Positions 1-8,282 of a DNA stretch of 12,475 nt are shown piece by piece. The position numbers and the translations under genes were made by a program. Below the pieces are notes generated by a model, which saw nothing but the letters and a program-made list of their open reading frames with translations, did not search any database and had not been told where the DNA came from. Every line of letters starts with the position of its first letter. Positions within the stretch are counted from its first letter, which is position 1. Source of the DNA: Larix sibirica (taxonomy: Eukaryota; Streptophyta; Pinopsida; Pinales; Pinaceae); the NCBI GenBank assembly GCA_004151065.3, contig NWUY0300012136.1, positions 25,315 through 37,789 on the forward strand, in the 5' to 3' direction.

Positions 1-143
1 AGTGCAGATTTAGCCAGATCTACAGGATTTAAAAAACAAAAAGTTCCCACTTGTTTTACTTGGTTAGTACTGGGACACCCTAAATGGGTGGCTTGAATCC
101 AAGCCTGCAATCCTCCCAATCTGCACCAATCAAGAGGGTATCC

Positions 144-205
144 CACCATTAGGGTTTGTTGTCGTTAGGGCTCTCACCATTAGGGTTTGTTGCCGTTCCA
201 GTAGA
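144..205. repeat. 31-bp partial tandem duplication with telo-box-like core
   Basis: The block beginning CACCATTAGGGTTTGTTG occurs at 144 and again at 175, so the period is 31 bp. About 22 bases match with one difference (T/C); the last third of each unit differs. Each copy contains TTAGGGTTT, the complement of the plant telo-box AAACCCTAA known from promoters of ribosomal-protein and other housekeeping genes. No gene follows that would give this a promoter role, so the functional reading is speculative. Confidence 0.7.
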
Positions 206-317
206 CCAACAACAATATTTTCTTTTTCCAACATATATTCATGGAATGTTCCATTTCATCAGATGGTCCAAAGCGAAACAAAAGGCTAACATGGCAGACA
301 TAAAAGACCAGTACCAC

Positions 318-333
318 AAAAAAAAAAAAAAAA
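318..333 (+). repeat. Homopolymer A16
   Basis: This is an uninterrupted run of 16 A. It could be the poly(A) tail of an old retroposed copy lying upstream on the plus strand, but I found no recognisable LINE or SINE 3' end before it and no target duplication. It may be simple slippage expansion. Confidence 0.8.
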
Positions 334-859
334 GTGACTATATCACGAGTTTAGTGATTATATTAAAGGGAATTTGTGGTCTCAATATAAATAATAAAAA
401 TGATAGTGTCTAAGTTTTTGGGAGTTAAGAAACTTTAAAGTTTTAAAAAATTACATATTTGTTGAATTATTTTAAAAACACTTTCAACATAATTGACAAT
501 ATTATTTTTGGTTAATTTGATTTCAATGTGCATGGTGTTGCAAATCAATTACTAACTGTTGAATATTGTGTTTATGAATGAAAACACCTCAAACTAGTGT
601 TGGGTAGGTAGGTTGGGTCTATATATTCCAACCAACTAGCTTAACAACAAAACAACCTTGCATTGTATAAAAACTTAGATTTTTAAAAGAAAACATGTTA
701 ATTAAGGGTTTTGGGATTCACATCCACTTAAAGGTAGAGGTTCAAATTTGTCTTTTTATATGTATTTTCTCTTGAGACTTGTTGAATTGTCTCCGCATCT
801 TTAAACACCACTTGAATTGACCCAATAGAACCTTTGGGAAGGAGGCCAAGGAATGGGAG

Positions 860-1848
860 TTATTTGCTGCCAATATTTCTATCTACTTCTTTTGATTGTC
901 CACTTTTGTTATTAACTGTGCATTCGTCAATGCCTAAGATTCTAACTATGGGATTATCTAGTTGTTGATGTGTTTCAATGTAACACAAAGATTCCAAGTT
1001 TATGGATGATTCACCTTTGATCCTTTCAAAGGTCAAATACTTCGCACGGAATCCAGATTCCACCTGCTAGAATGCATGTGTCTATCCATATTGAATATAA
1101 ATGAGCAACCTGATGCTAAAAATATGTCATACACAATATATATAGAAAGGATTCAAAAAATATTCCTATGTTGAGGATGCACCTAAAAATTGTTGCAACA
1201 CATTAAGAGCCTCATCATAACTAGACTAAAGAGTGATGCAAGCAAAGAACATACTAGGTTGGCCAAAGGAGAATTCCAACATAAACCACTAGAAGTCATA
1301 ATATTTATCCCACCCACATTAAATGCCAACATTATTTTGAAGTTAAGAGGTGTCCCTATGTCGTGCTTAGAGTAAGGAGGAAGTACAATAGAAAGGGCCT
1401 GATTTAATCCCATTGCAATGACTTTATAATCCCATGTCACTTGTCTAATTAACTTGTGTTGCACATTGTTTCCTAAGTTTGTTAATGTTATTTCAAGGTA
1501 TATAAACTAGGTAGGCTAGTCCTAGAAACATTCTACAATTATTATGTTAAGAATTTTGAAAGGTCACTATGTAGAAGTTTAGAAATACCCACGTGTTTCG
1601 AGTGGACACTCCACATTCCAAAATTCCAAAATTCTTAACATAATGGATGAACATTGTGGAAACATACATACTCATATTCTACAATTAGTTATCCAGGACA
1701 GAAAGTTTGCAACAATATTCACTTGACTGTGCTTATCAAGTATAGTTCTATCGAAGTCACTTGTTAACAACACAATACCCTAGCTACGGATGGCTTCAGT
1801 GATAGATGCATTGTAGTTTGAAATAATGGCCTTCTTTCCTAGCAATAG
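860..1848 (-). pseudogene. Unassigned, broken protein-coding remnant
   Basis: I do not recognise this protein. Three minus-strand segments look more coding-like than the surroundings. Segment 1 (about 1848-1679) reads for over 50 codons with one internal TAG and contains TSDFDRTILDKHSQ and IVANFLSW. Segment 2 (1464-1183) contains LPPYSKHDIGTPLNFK and AFNVGG. Segment 3 (1063-860) contains FRAKYLTFERIKGESS and IVRILGIDE. They lie in the order expected of one protein read from 1848 down to 860, in different frames, with a 104-bp foldback between segments 1 and 2. They could be pieces of an old transposon or integrated-element protein, or partly chance. The plus-strand LINE starts just beyond its upstream end, in the opposite direction. 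Support is only the amino-acid texture and absence of stops. Confidence 0.3.
1541..1644. repeat. Foldback with 18-bp perfect arms
   Basis: The left arm 1541-1558 (ATTATGTTAAGAATTTTG) is the exact reverse complement of 1627-1644. The 68-base spacer holds a second small hairpin, GTGGA/TCCAC at 1602-1614. A short tandem CCAAAATT CCAAAATT precedes and enters the right arm. I see no target-site duplication outside the arms, so a MITE is not demonstrated. It interrupts the unassigned minus-strand coding remnant. Confidence 0.75.
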
Positions 1849-1940
1849 TCACCCACCCTGCTCCAAATGAGACAACTTTTCATTACTTGATTTCCTCCCT
1901 CAATAAATCGGGTAATAAGGCTCCTCCATCACGATTCGTA

Positions 1941-2786
1941 AAGAGGCTTGATAGCATTCCATAAGTGGCTCTCCCTTCCACCTTTGTTTATAAAATGGTG
2001 CTTGCAATGGTGGAAAGGGGGTTCATTGACCAATTTACTGGGATTTGGCCATGTCGCAAGATAATAGACACATGGATTTAAAAGAAATGGCTTGTTCTAA
2101 TCAAGGGCATAATGACTCATTACCTTTGTGGGAGAAAATATTATGCCTTCCTCTTCGATCTCAAAGAAGGTAGGGATCTGATTGTTCAAAGTGGGTCAAA
2201 TTTCTTCAACAACAAGGGAATGTATCTTAATATCTAGACTCTAGACTTTTATCCAGACATGGGAATTCCCTTAGCAATTCCAATATGGGTAAGGATTCCA
2301 CATTTACCGTTGCATTGTTGGGGAGAGGAATATTTGCGAGATATTGGAAACAAATTGGGAAAGTATATCAATAAATCGGAACCAAAGCTTAGAATGTTCC
2401 AATGTTCTCAAATCTGTGTAGAAGTTTATTTAGAAAATGGATTAACCAAAGCAATCTTCCTCACTATCAACAGCTAAAAACATTAAAAAAAATTAGACTA
2501 TGAACAATTGCCTTTCAAATGCAAATCCTTCCACGAATACAAACATTTTACAAAAGACTACAAAATGAACATTGTGAAAGCTCAAGAGACTCCAAGTCTA
2601 GATGAATTTTGGCATCAAGTTAAGAAGAAAATGAACCCAAATAATTTCACGTCTTCTGGAGAAGCTACCTTAGCTCCTTCCACCTTGACCATTTCAGCAT
2701 CCTTGTCCTTGCAGATCACTCAGACCTCAACCCTCAAATTTGAGAAAATTCTCTTCTCATCATTCCAAGCCTTCACCCCCTTATAA
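1941..2786 (+). pseudogene. LINE ORF1 (DUF4283 RNA-binding protein with CCHC knuckle), stops only
   Basis: ORF1 of plant LINEs encodes a nucleic-acid chaperone that coats the element RNA. The frame is continuous across the whole stretch, with in-frame stops at 1962-1964, 2079-2081, 2235-2237, 2475-2477 and 2484-2486 but no frameshift. The DUF4283 signature is clear: MVERGFIDQFTGIWP near 2007-2054, PIWVRIPHLPLHCW near 2280-2323, then IGNKLGKYI and SQICVEVYLENGL. The zinc knuckle at 2520-2561 keeps its first Cys and the His, but the second Cys is Phe (2529-2531) and the last Cys is Tyr (2559-2561), so it could not bind zinc normally. A low-complexity Ser/Thr-rich tail follows, to the stop at 2784-2786. 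The true start is not identifiable because of the stop at 1962. Confidence 0.85.
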
Positions 2787-2940
2787 TTGTTTTGAAATTC
2801 TCTCCCAAGAATACCTCCCTCTTGTGCCTTTTTATGAGATTGTAGCTCTAAACGTCAAACCCCCTATCCCATCCTTTCCTCCAAGGTCTCTTTCCTTTCT
2901 AATAGAGGAGTAACTTCCCTTCACTACATCTATCATTTAT

Positions 2941-3138
2941 TTGGTTGTTGAAAGGGAGGAATCTATAGACTGGAAAGAAGAAATCGATCTCCCTCTAGGA
3001 AAGAAGTCTCTTTCAATAGGATTCCAAACCAAAAAACAAGTCATGCAAGATGGAAAGGAACAGGATAAGGAACCAAATATAGAAGAATATATACAACCAC
3101 AAAAAGCAAGGAGAAATCCAGGGAAGGAGGTAATATAA
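2941..3138 (+). pseudogene. Charged C-terminal tail of LINE ORF1
   Basis: This 65-codon plus-strand segment is rich in Lys, Glu, Asp and Gln (for example QDGKEQDKEPNIEEYIQP and QKARRNPGKEV). It lies between the ORF1 knuckle region and the endonuclease. Plant LINE ORF1 proteins usually end in such a basic, poorly conserved tail, so position and composition fit, but there is no diagnostic motif. The opposite-strand frame over the same bases (2937-3257) is best read as a shadow. The piece is out of frame with the ORF1 segment before it, so at least one indel lies between 2786 and 2941. Confidence 0.5.
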
Positions 3139-3295
3139 GAAATAGAAAAGTGGGATAAAATGATAGGTTTACAAACAACCCCGGATAAATCTATTATCCC
3201 ATGTGGAAAGAACTCGTAAAAAAAAGAGCAACAACCCCATCGACACATAGCATCCAAAGGGGAGAAAATGCAAAACCATCCTTAGGTAAATAATG

Positions 3296-4010
3296 ATTGT
3301 AGTCTCCTAGAACAGTAGAGGAATCAATGCAAAATCTAATCAAATCATAAATACCAATTGTTATCCTCCTCCATGAGACAAAAATAATTGATTCTGAAAT
3401 GAAGAATATAGGAAAGAGACAGTGGAACGATAGTGAGGAAGTAGTTGTTAGCTCAATATGATCATTAGGGGGAATTAGGACACACTGGAATAGAAAAGAA
3501 ATGGAGTTGATAAAAAAAAAGCATACACAACATTGGATTTACACAAACTTGGAAAATTAAAAGACAAGAGTCCATTATAAAATATTTAATGTTTATGTAT
3601 CTATGCACTTTCTAGAAAATAAAGATTATTGGAATTCTATAGAAGATGAAAGGGGTCTCTTAGATCTAGAGAAATGTATTATAGTAGGAAATCTCAACAT
3701 TGTTCTAGTCAAAGAAGAAAAATAGGGAGGGAGTATTGTAAGAATGCTCTACAAGAAAAGGTAGAAGATCTCATTACAGAATGGGATCTAATTGATGTTA
3801 AACCCAAAAAAGAAAAGTATACCTAGTCAAATAGGAGGTTAGGATCATGACATATAACGTATAGCCTTGACAGATTTCTTATGCGCAATGGCTATATAGA
3901 AGATGATCATAAAATCACATCCTTGAGTATTCCCTCCTTAGTCTCTAACAAAAATCCCACATGGTTATATTTCACTAAAAACACCAACTATGCCCCCCCT
4001 ACCTTTTAAA
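3296..4010 (+). pseudogene. LINE ORF2 endonuclease domain (APE type), inactivated
   Basis: In active LINEs this domain nicks target DNA to prime reverse transcription. Landmarks in order, in shifting frames: an N-terminal NSRGIN block (3311-3328) with a TAG at 3308-3310 where Trp is expected; LLHETK near 3366-3383, retaining the catalytic Glu at 3375-3377; LGGIRTHWN; FNVYVSMHFLENKDYW from about 3585; IIVGNLNIVL, the GDFN motif with its catalytic Asp replaced by Asn at 3690-3692; WDLIDVKPKKEKYT followed by a TAG at 3824-3826 for the usual Trp; and LDRFLMRNGY. The final SDH block is not recognisable. Multiple frameshifts and stops make it non-functional. Confidence 0.8.
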
Positions 4011-4022
4011 TTCAATCCTATT

Positions 4023-4437
4023 TGGCCCCAACAAGATGAGGCACTTAAAATCATCAAGGAATTCTGACTTAAAATTTTTGAAGGATCACCTGGATACATA
4101 TGGAAGTCCAAACTCAGAGTGGTCAAATGGGTGCTAAAGCAATGGTCCAAATCCAATTATATAGAGCTGGTAATAGAGAGAAAAGAGGCACAACAAAAAT
4201 TAGCAAATCTACAAACTAGATTGGAAACAAAGGATCGCACCTTGCAATTGAAAATGGAAGAAAATGAAATAAGTAAACAAGTCTATGTAGCCTTTTGCAA
4301 AGAATAAGAAGAATGGAGAATCAAATATAGGAGTCTTTGGCTAAGAGATGGAGATAAAAATACATCATTCTTCCACAAACATGCAAAAGATCAACAACAA
4401 CAAAATAATGTTAACGAAATAATGAAATAAAATGTTG
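4023..4437 (+). pseudogene. LINE ORF2 linker between endonuclease and reverse transcriptase
   Basis: The frame begins with FNPIWPQQDEALKIIKEF, then a TGA, then LKIFEGSPGYIWKSKLRVVK and a Lys/Glu/Gln-rich, probably helical stretch (IERKEAQQKLANLQTRLETK). It ends in the hallmark block WRIKYRSLWLRDGDKNTSFF, which precedes the RT in plant L1 ORF2 proteins. A TAA at about 4305-4307 interrupts it. The RT core that should follow within some tens of codons is missing; after NNVNEI the sequence changes character at about 4437. Confidence 0.85.
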
Positions 4438-4445
4438 CACTCCCA

Positions 4446-5170
4446 CTTTCAAATGATCATAAACACAGTACTCCTTTGTGGATTTGAATTATGGGGACCA
4501 ACTATATTAAAAAATAGATGGACCTAGATTGGGAAAGTGCAAAATCAATTTATGACACGTTGTTTAATAATTAAACAACAACACCCCTTACAAGATACTC
4601 ATAGTAGAAACATTACTATACCAAATAGAATTGGAAGCATCGAGAACTTGATTCTATATATACACAAAATATAATCCATGAACATTGAAAATATTTTAGT
4701 TAAAATCAATAAATATGAGCTAAAAAGGAGGAGGGAAACAAGGGACTGACAATGCAAGAAATGGTTTGAAGAGTGGAATATAGAAAAACAAAGGTGTCCA
4801 TTATATAAAAATACATTGAAAAGTCATGTACATGAATGATGCAGTAAGGGAAAATGGACAAAACATTCCAAAATAAAACAACAACAGTACATAAACAACA
4901 TCAACATATAGGAGGAGATCAAATTGTGGAACAACTTGAATATTAACATCCCATGGAATGAAAGAATGTAATGTCACAACTAAGAACCAAACTATAAGAT
5001 TGATATGTGAAACAAAAATATGGAAACAATGAAAGGATCCACGGGAGGAAAGGTTATGTATAGCATGAAATGGGGAAATAGAAACTCAACATTAATTTCT
5101 CCTATGTTGTGCAACATACTCACAAATTAGGGAGAGGTCAAATTTTCATATTAGAGAATAGGAATTAATG
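4446..5170 (+). pseudogene. C-terminal region of a LINE-type RT protein, possibly a second family
   Basis: The segment starts inside a post-RT region: NTVLLCGFELWGPTI is the LLYGxExWG block found after the RT palm in several non-LTR families. VQNQFMTRCLIIKQQHPLQD, then KKWFEEWNIEKQ and KLWNNLNINIPW follow. Near the end, in another frame, DPREERLCIA, NGEIETQH and FLLCCATYSQIRE match the ERxCxxC...ExxHFLLxCxxYxxIR zinc-finger-like C terminus of such proteins. The second finger Cys is a TGA stop. L1 elements that end in zf-RVT and RNase H, like the minus-strand copy here, have a different C terminus, so I infer a different family or lineage. No poly(A) or 3' boundary is visible. Confidence 0.65.
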
Positions 5171-5611
5171 TTTTTCATTATCTAGTGAGAGGTGTGACAA
5201 AGTTGGATGAGAAAATGTTGTGGGAAAGAACTAGACGGTTGAAATTAGAGTCTACTATAAAACATTCCCTTGACACAAAGAAAAGTGGGGTAGACTTAGT
5301 TGAATCTAGAGTAAGTCCATGCTTCGGGTCATGTTAATACACCACTAACTCTAGTTATTATAATTTATTTATTTATTCTCTTGAAAATTTACAAACATAA
5401 TGTGAACTTTATTATCCAGCATAACTATATTTCCTGAATGCTTTAGTAAAATAATCTACATATCTATCTATATTTCACATTATTAAAAATATTCATAATA
5501 ATTATGAGACCTAAAATAGGAAAATGGATTTCTTTTATTGATTTAAGATTTTGGATATTTATCAATCACACATTAAATAAAATAAAGATAAACTTGAATA
5601 ATTGTAATCCA
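5171..5611. other. AT-rich spacer between oppositely oriented LINE remnants
   Basis: The first 150 bases still read for about 50 plus-strand codons (MLWERTRRLKLESTIKHS) without a recognised domain, and may be the tail of the preceding RT remnant. From about 5350 the sequence is strongly AT-rich with short TTTA and TCTA repeats (near 5368 and 5460). I see no gene, RNA gene or transposon terminus in it. Confidence 0.6.
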
Positions 5612-6011
5612 ATTTATTTTTTTCAAGGGAAAAATATATATTTTTATTCATGTTGAACCAAAAATACAATCTTCAAGTTCCCTAAGCACATACTAACAAA
5701 AAGGGATGTTCCCATTCTTCTTGATTAAACTTCCTTCACTATTCACCAACCTAGTAACTATAAGTAATTACTAGGAACATTCTACAAATCCAAACAAAAG
5801 AGATCGGCTCTAACCTTCAGAACTAGACTTCAGGAAAAGTATAATTCTTTAAATAGAGAGGAACTTATTAACAACTAGATTCAAGTCTTAGAAACCAAAG
5901 AGAGAAAAAATTTAGCAGTAGAAGACAATTGAAAAGTAAAATATTGTAGTAATAGATACCAATGTCTAGAAGACAAGGATGTTCCATAAGCCTCTTAAAA
6001 TTCATTAACGT
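5612..6011 (-). other. 3' UTR of the minus-strand LINE
   Basis: On the minus strand this is T/G-rich sequence with TTTTGGTT- and TTCTCTCTTTGG-like words, without an open frame, following the RNase H segment. That composition is usual for the 3' UTR of plant LINEs of this type. It finishes with AATAAAAATATA and a short A-rich stretch, consistent with the element's 3' end, although no clean poly(A) or target duplication survives. Confidence 0.55.
5630..5648 (-). terminator. Probable polyadenylation signal and AT palindrome at the LINE 3' end
   Basis: TTTATT at 5643-5648 is AATAAA on the minus strand, correctly placed just before the inferred end of the LINE transcript. It overlaps a perfect 16-bp palindrome, AAAAATATATATTTTT, at 5630-5645. 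Both are AT-rich and could arise by chance; the position is the main support. Confidence 0.45.
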
Positions 6012-6019
6012 CCCTCAAC

Positions 6020-6555
6020 CTAGAATGTCTTAGAGAACCTTCCAAATCTCTTCCTCTTAAATATGGTTTTATTGTAAATGAATCTCATCATTTGATCATT
6101 TATCATCCTAAATGTTAATTCTCTTAGAACATGAGTGAAACTAATAACTTGGAAAAAGCTTGAAACCTCCTTTAGCTTCTCATCCAGAGAAATGAGACCT
6201 ATATTGTGAATACATGCCTCATTTTTCATCCAATTTATTACTAATGTCGAGTCTCCAAGCACCTTCAAGTTTAAAATTTCATTATCAAGAGTTGATTTCA
6301 ACATAAAAGTGACTTCAATTCTCCTTGATTATTTGTTCCCCTACCAATGTTTTATTTGACCAAAAAATAGTGAGAAATAGATTGAAAGAGAAAAAATCCC
6401 ATGCCAATAGAGGAGTCCACTGCCACTTCCCCCACTGGTTTGTTGATGTGAAGTTTCGTACTAGGTTTGTAAAATGAAAACAAAGTAGTAACGCGAACTG
6501 GAACCTAGAGGGTGAGGATAAATTTCTCCTAAAAATGCAGGAATTCCTTGCCAAC
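6020..6555 (-). pseudogene. LINE ORF2 C-terminal RNase H-like domain (RVT_3 type), frameshifted
   Basis: RNase H removes the RNA strand from the cDNA hybrid; plant L1 elements often carry this extra domain. The segment begins VWLARNSCIFRRN (6560-6522), the conserved block after the zinc finger. GRGTNNQGEL (6346-6317) holds the acidic residue of the second RNase H motif. After a one-base shift the 94-codon frame 6304-6020 gives LKVLGDSTLVINWMKNEA, with the catalytic Asp of the third motif, and FQVISFTHVLREL with an Asp (MINDQMM) about where the last motif is expected. The first Asp motif (FDGA) is not visible. A TAA and a TGA lie between the pieces. LTR-A is inserted immediately upstream of VWLARN. 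Confidence 0.8.
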
Positions 6556-6560
6556 CAAAC
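6556..6560. repeat. Target-site duplication of LTR-A, left copy (CAAAC)
   Basis: CAAAC directly precedes the TGATGC end of LTR-A and is identical to 8283-8287 directly after its GCATCA end. A 5-bp duplication is what retrotransposon integrases of plant Ty1/copia and Ty3 elements make. Confidence 0.9.
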
Positions 6561-6904
6561 TGATGCAAACGCCATGTGGGTCGGATGTGGATCAATGTAC
6601 ACAACAAAACAAACATAAACACACATAAATATTTTCCAAGAATTATGGATTCAATTAAATTAAACAATTTCTTTACAAGAGGAAGTTACAACATAGAATT
6701 CTAGCTCTATTCGGTCAGAATATACATCGACCATTCAACACTTAAAAACACAAATGTGAGGGAATTCTTCGTTATCAACATGTTTTCCTCTATTACTCAA
6801 CAGTTTCTAGAGTTCTCTTTGTTAAATCCTTGCTCATGGAAACAACCACTCTAACCTAGACAACAACCCTAACCTGAAAACCCTTTCTTCAACTCACAAT
6901 ATTG

Positions 6905-6912
6905 TATTTATA
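6905..6912 (-). promoter_or_regulatory. TATA box of LTR-A
   Basis: TATTTATA on the plus strand reads TATAAATA on the minus strand, a canonical plant TATA box. Transcription would start about 25-30 bp further on, near 6875-6880, giving an RNA that begins near a run reading GGGTTTTCAGGTTAGGG. This sets the U3/R boundary of the LTR and supports minus-strand orientation. Confidence 0.65.
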
Positions 6913-6946
6913 AACTTACCTTGAACTCAATTCCATTCCAATCTTC

Positions 6947-6959
6947 TTCTAGAAGTTTC
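6947..6959 (-). promoter_or_regulatory. Perfect three-unit heat-shock element in LTR-A
   Basis: The plus strand reads TTCtaGAAgtTTC: three alternating units with 2-base gaps, the full binding pattern nTTCnnGAAnnTTCn for heat-shock transcription factor trimers. It lies 34 bp upstream of the TATA box on the LTR sense strand, a normal promoter-proximal position. Known precedent: the Arabidopsis copia element ONSEN is heat-activated through such elements in its LTR. Here heat response is an inference from sequence only. Confidence 0.6.
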
Positions 6960-7407
6960 ACGTACTTATAGGAACTGTCATCTGCATTTAAATCCTTCAC
7001 ATGGACCTGGTCGACTCCTTCTTCCATTTGGACTTCTACAACAACCACCATAATTGCTCTGCAACTGTTCCAGCTACTCCAACGGCTTTGTTCCTTGGGA
7101 TTATGACTTCTCTACCAGTCACCTTTTTTGTCGTCATCAACTAACTCACAACTTCCTTCGCTCCTCCAATCGGCGTCATCCTCAACCTCTTCATCTCTTT
7201 AGTCATATTATGCGACTGGTCGTTGGTCTCCTTGCTATGACATTATTACTCTATCCTGTCTCCCGTCATCGATTGCGGTCGGTCGGAATTCCCATGACTT
7301 CCCGTTCTCCTATCGACTCTTTGCTTTTACTTCTAGAGGTCATTGAATATCCTCCAGGCGACTTCAATCAGCCTATCTGCAATTGTCTCCTTTTCCACTC
7401 AGGCAAC

Positions 7408-7420
7408 TTCTAGAAGACTC
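7408..7420 (-). promoter_or_regulatory. Second heat-shock-like element in LTR-A (one unit imperfect)
   Basis: The plus strand reads TTCtaGAAgaCTC: two perfect units and a third with one mismatch. It lies about 460 bp upstream of the perfect element in the U3 region. TTCTAGA also appears at about 6805, 7331 and 8219, so the core is over-represented by eye in this LTR. Confidence 0.4.
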
Positions 7421-8282
7421 TAGCTTCCTCAAGAATCCTCCTTGGTGTGCAATGCCAACTTGCATCCTCAACCACTTCCATTACTCTATAATAAATGTTG
7501 CAACTACTTTGTGACACTCCTCTGCTCCTTGGTTTTCCCGTTAGTCAACTCACGACCAAAACAAGTCTCCTGTTGCGACACTCCTGTTTTCATCTTTACC
7601 TTATTGGGATATCTCCCAAGTTCTTCGTGTTCTCCACGACCTCACTAATCCATGTTGGCACCTCCATCCATCAACCAATCAAATGACTGCATCACTACTC
7701 CGGGGTCAAACCTAATCCAGACTCCTTCTTCAACTGCCTCTTCTCCATTGTTTTTATTAATCTGATTCTTCTTCATCACCAGTCGGTATGATCCCAACTA
7801 TCTCCATCCTTCATCGGCTTGACTTGTCATCGATCTCTTCCAAATTGCTAACTGCTTTTCCTACCATGTCGACCTTCTCTTTAAACCCAACCAACCGCAG
7901 CTGGTTTACATCTCCTCTTGTTGGTTTCTCCACCAACTTGTCTAGTCCTCCGACTAGCCTCGACTCTGTTGCGATTTAGTCCTTCGAATGAATTCCACTC
8001 TTGGATTTCCACTCACCATCTATTCCCACTACCCATGCCTTCTCACGGAAGGAATTCAACTCATTCTAGCATTTCCACATAGCCATATGTCTTCTACTAG
8101 TCTGGTCCTTCACTGACCAGCTCCCTTGTCGACCATCTCCGTTGATTTCTCTACCAAACCGACCATTAGGGCTCACATGATGCCCTATTTACCTTCACCT
8201 GGAAGGTCATCATTCCCCTTCTAGACGACTGCTCATCGCCTATCAGCGTCGGTCGGTCTTAGGGATGAATGCCCCTGCATCA

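Larger units (their letters stand above)
1..859. other. AT-rich intergenic DNA without a recognisable gene
   Basis: I see no conserved protein, RNA gene or transposon end here. An 85-codon open frame at 156-413 on the plus strand runs through the A16 run and shows no domain, so I treat it as chance. The stretch contains a 31-bp partial tandem duplication, the A16 run, and an imperfect foldback around 604-642 (TAGGTAGGTTGG against CCAACCAACTA). A tRNA-like box B (AGGTTCAAATTTG near 739) lacks a convincing box A. Confidence 0.6.
1941..4437 (+). mobile_element. Degenerate L1-type LINE retrotransposon, lacking the RT core
   Basis: In plus-strand order this contains ORF1 (DUF4283 domain and CCHC knuckle), a charged ORF1 tail, an apurinic endonuclease-like domain and the pre-RT linker. 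This is the order of plant L1-clade LINEs, which copy themselves by target-primed reverse transcription. The similarity stops at about 4437, just before the RT would start, where a different C-terminal region begins. I see no poly(A) tail or target duplication belonging to this copy, so its limits are those of recognisable coding sequence. It carries many stops and several frameshifts and cannot make protein. Confidence 0.85.
6561..8282 (-). mobile_element. Solo LTR-A (1722 bp) of an LTR retrotransposon
   Basis: The element begins TGATGC and ends GCATCA, a 6-bp terminal inverted repeat with canonical TG...CA ends, and is flanked by CAAAC on both sides. It splits the LINE between the zf-RVT region and VWLARN. 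No gag-pol, primer-binding site or polypurine tract exists inside, and I found no second LTR copy, so it is a solo LTR left by LTR-LTR recombination. The minus strand is the likely sense: read that way, a TATA box lies at 6912-6905 after about 1.37 kb of U3, leaving some 0.3 kb for R and U5. Its base composition is visibly richer in G and C than the LINE around it, and the plus strand is pyrimidine-rich. Several open frames of 60-119 codons on the plus strand are by-products of that bias. Copia or gypsy membership cannot be told from a solo LTR. Confidence 0.9.

Noticed and set aside
156-413. 85-codon plus-strand frame as a small gene
   Set aside because: It crosses the A16 run (poly-Lys), has no domain, and the telo-box duplication creates its repeated N-terminal sequence.
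690-790. Possible tRNA-derived SINE promoter (box B-like AGGTTCAAATTTG)
   Set aside because: No acceptable box A at the right distance, no tail and no target duplication.
1541-1644. Foldback as a MITE or microRNA precursor
   Set aside because: No target duplication beside the arms, and the 68-base loop with only 18 paired bases does not fit a standard plant microRNA precursor.
2937-3257. 106-codon minus-strand frame
   Set aside because: It lies opposite the charged LINE ORF1 tail; the hydrophobic Phe/Ser-rich text is what the complement of Lys/Glu-rich codons gives.
7054-7979. Several plus-strand open frames of 61-119 codons inside LTR-A
   Set aside because: They overlap one another in different frames, have composition set by the pyrimidine-rich strand, show no domain, and lie inside a solo LTR transcribed from the other strand.
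6561-8282. LTR-A as a short two-LTR (TRIM-like) element
   Set aside because: Internal GCATCA (7689-7694) and TGATGC (8178-8183) exist, but the sequences next to them do not repeat the element ends, so there is no second LTR.
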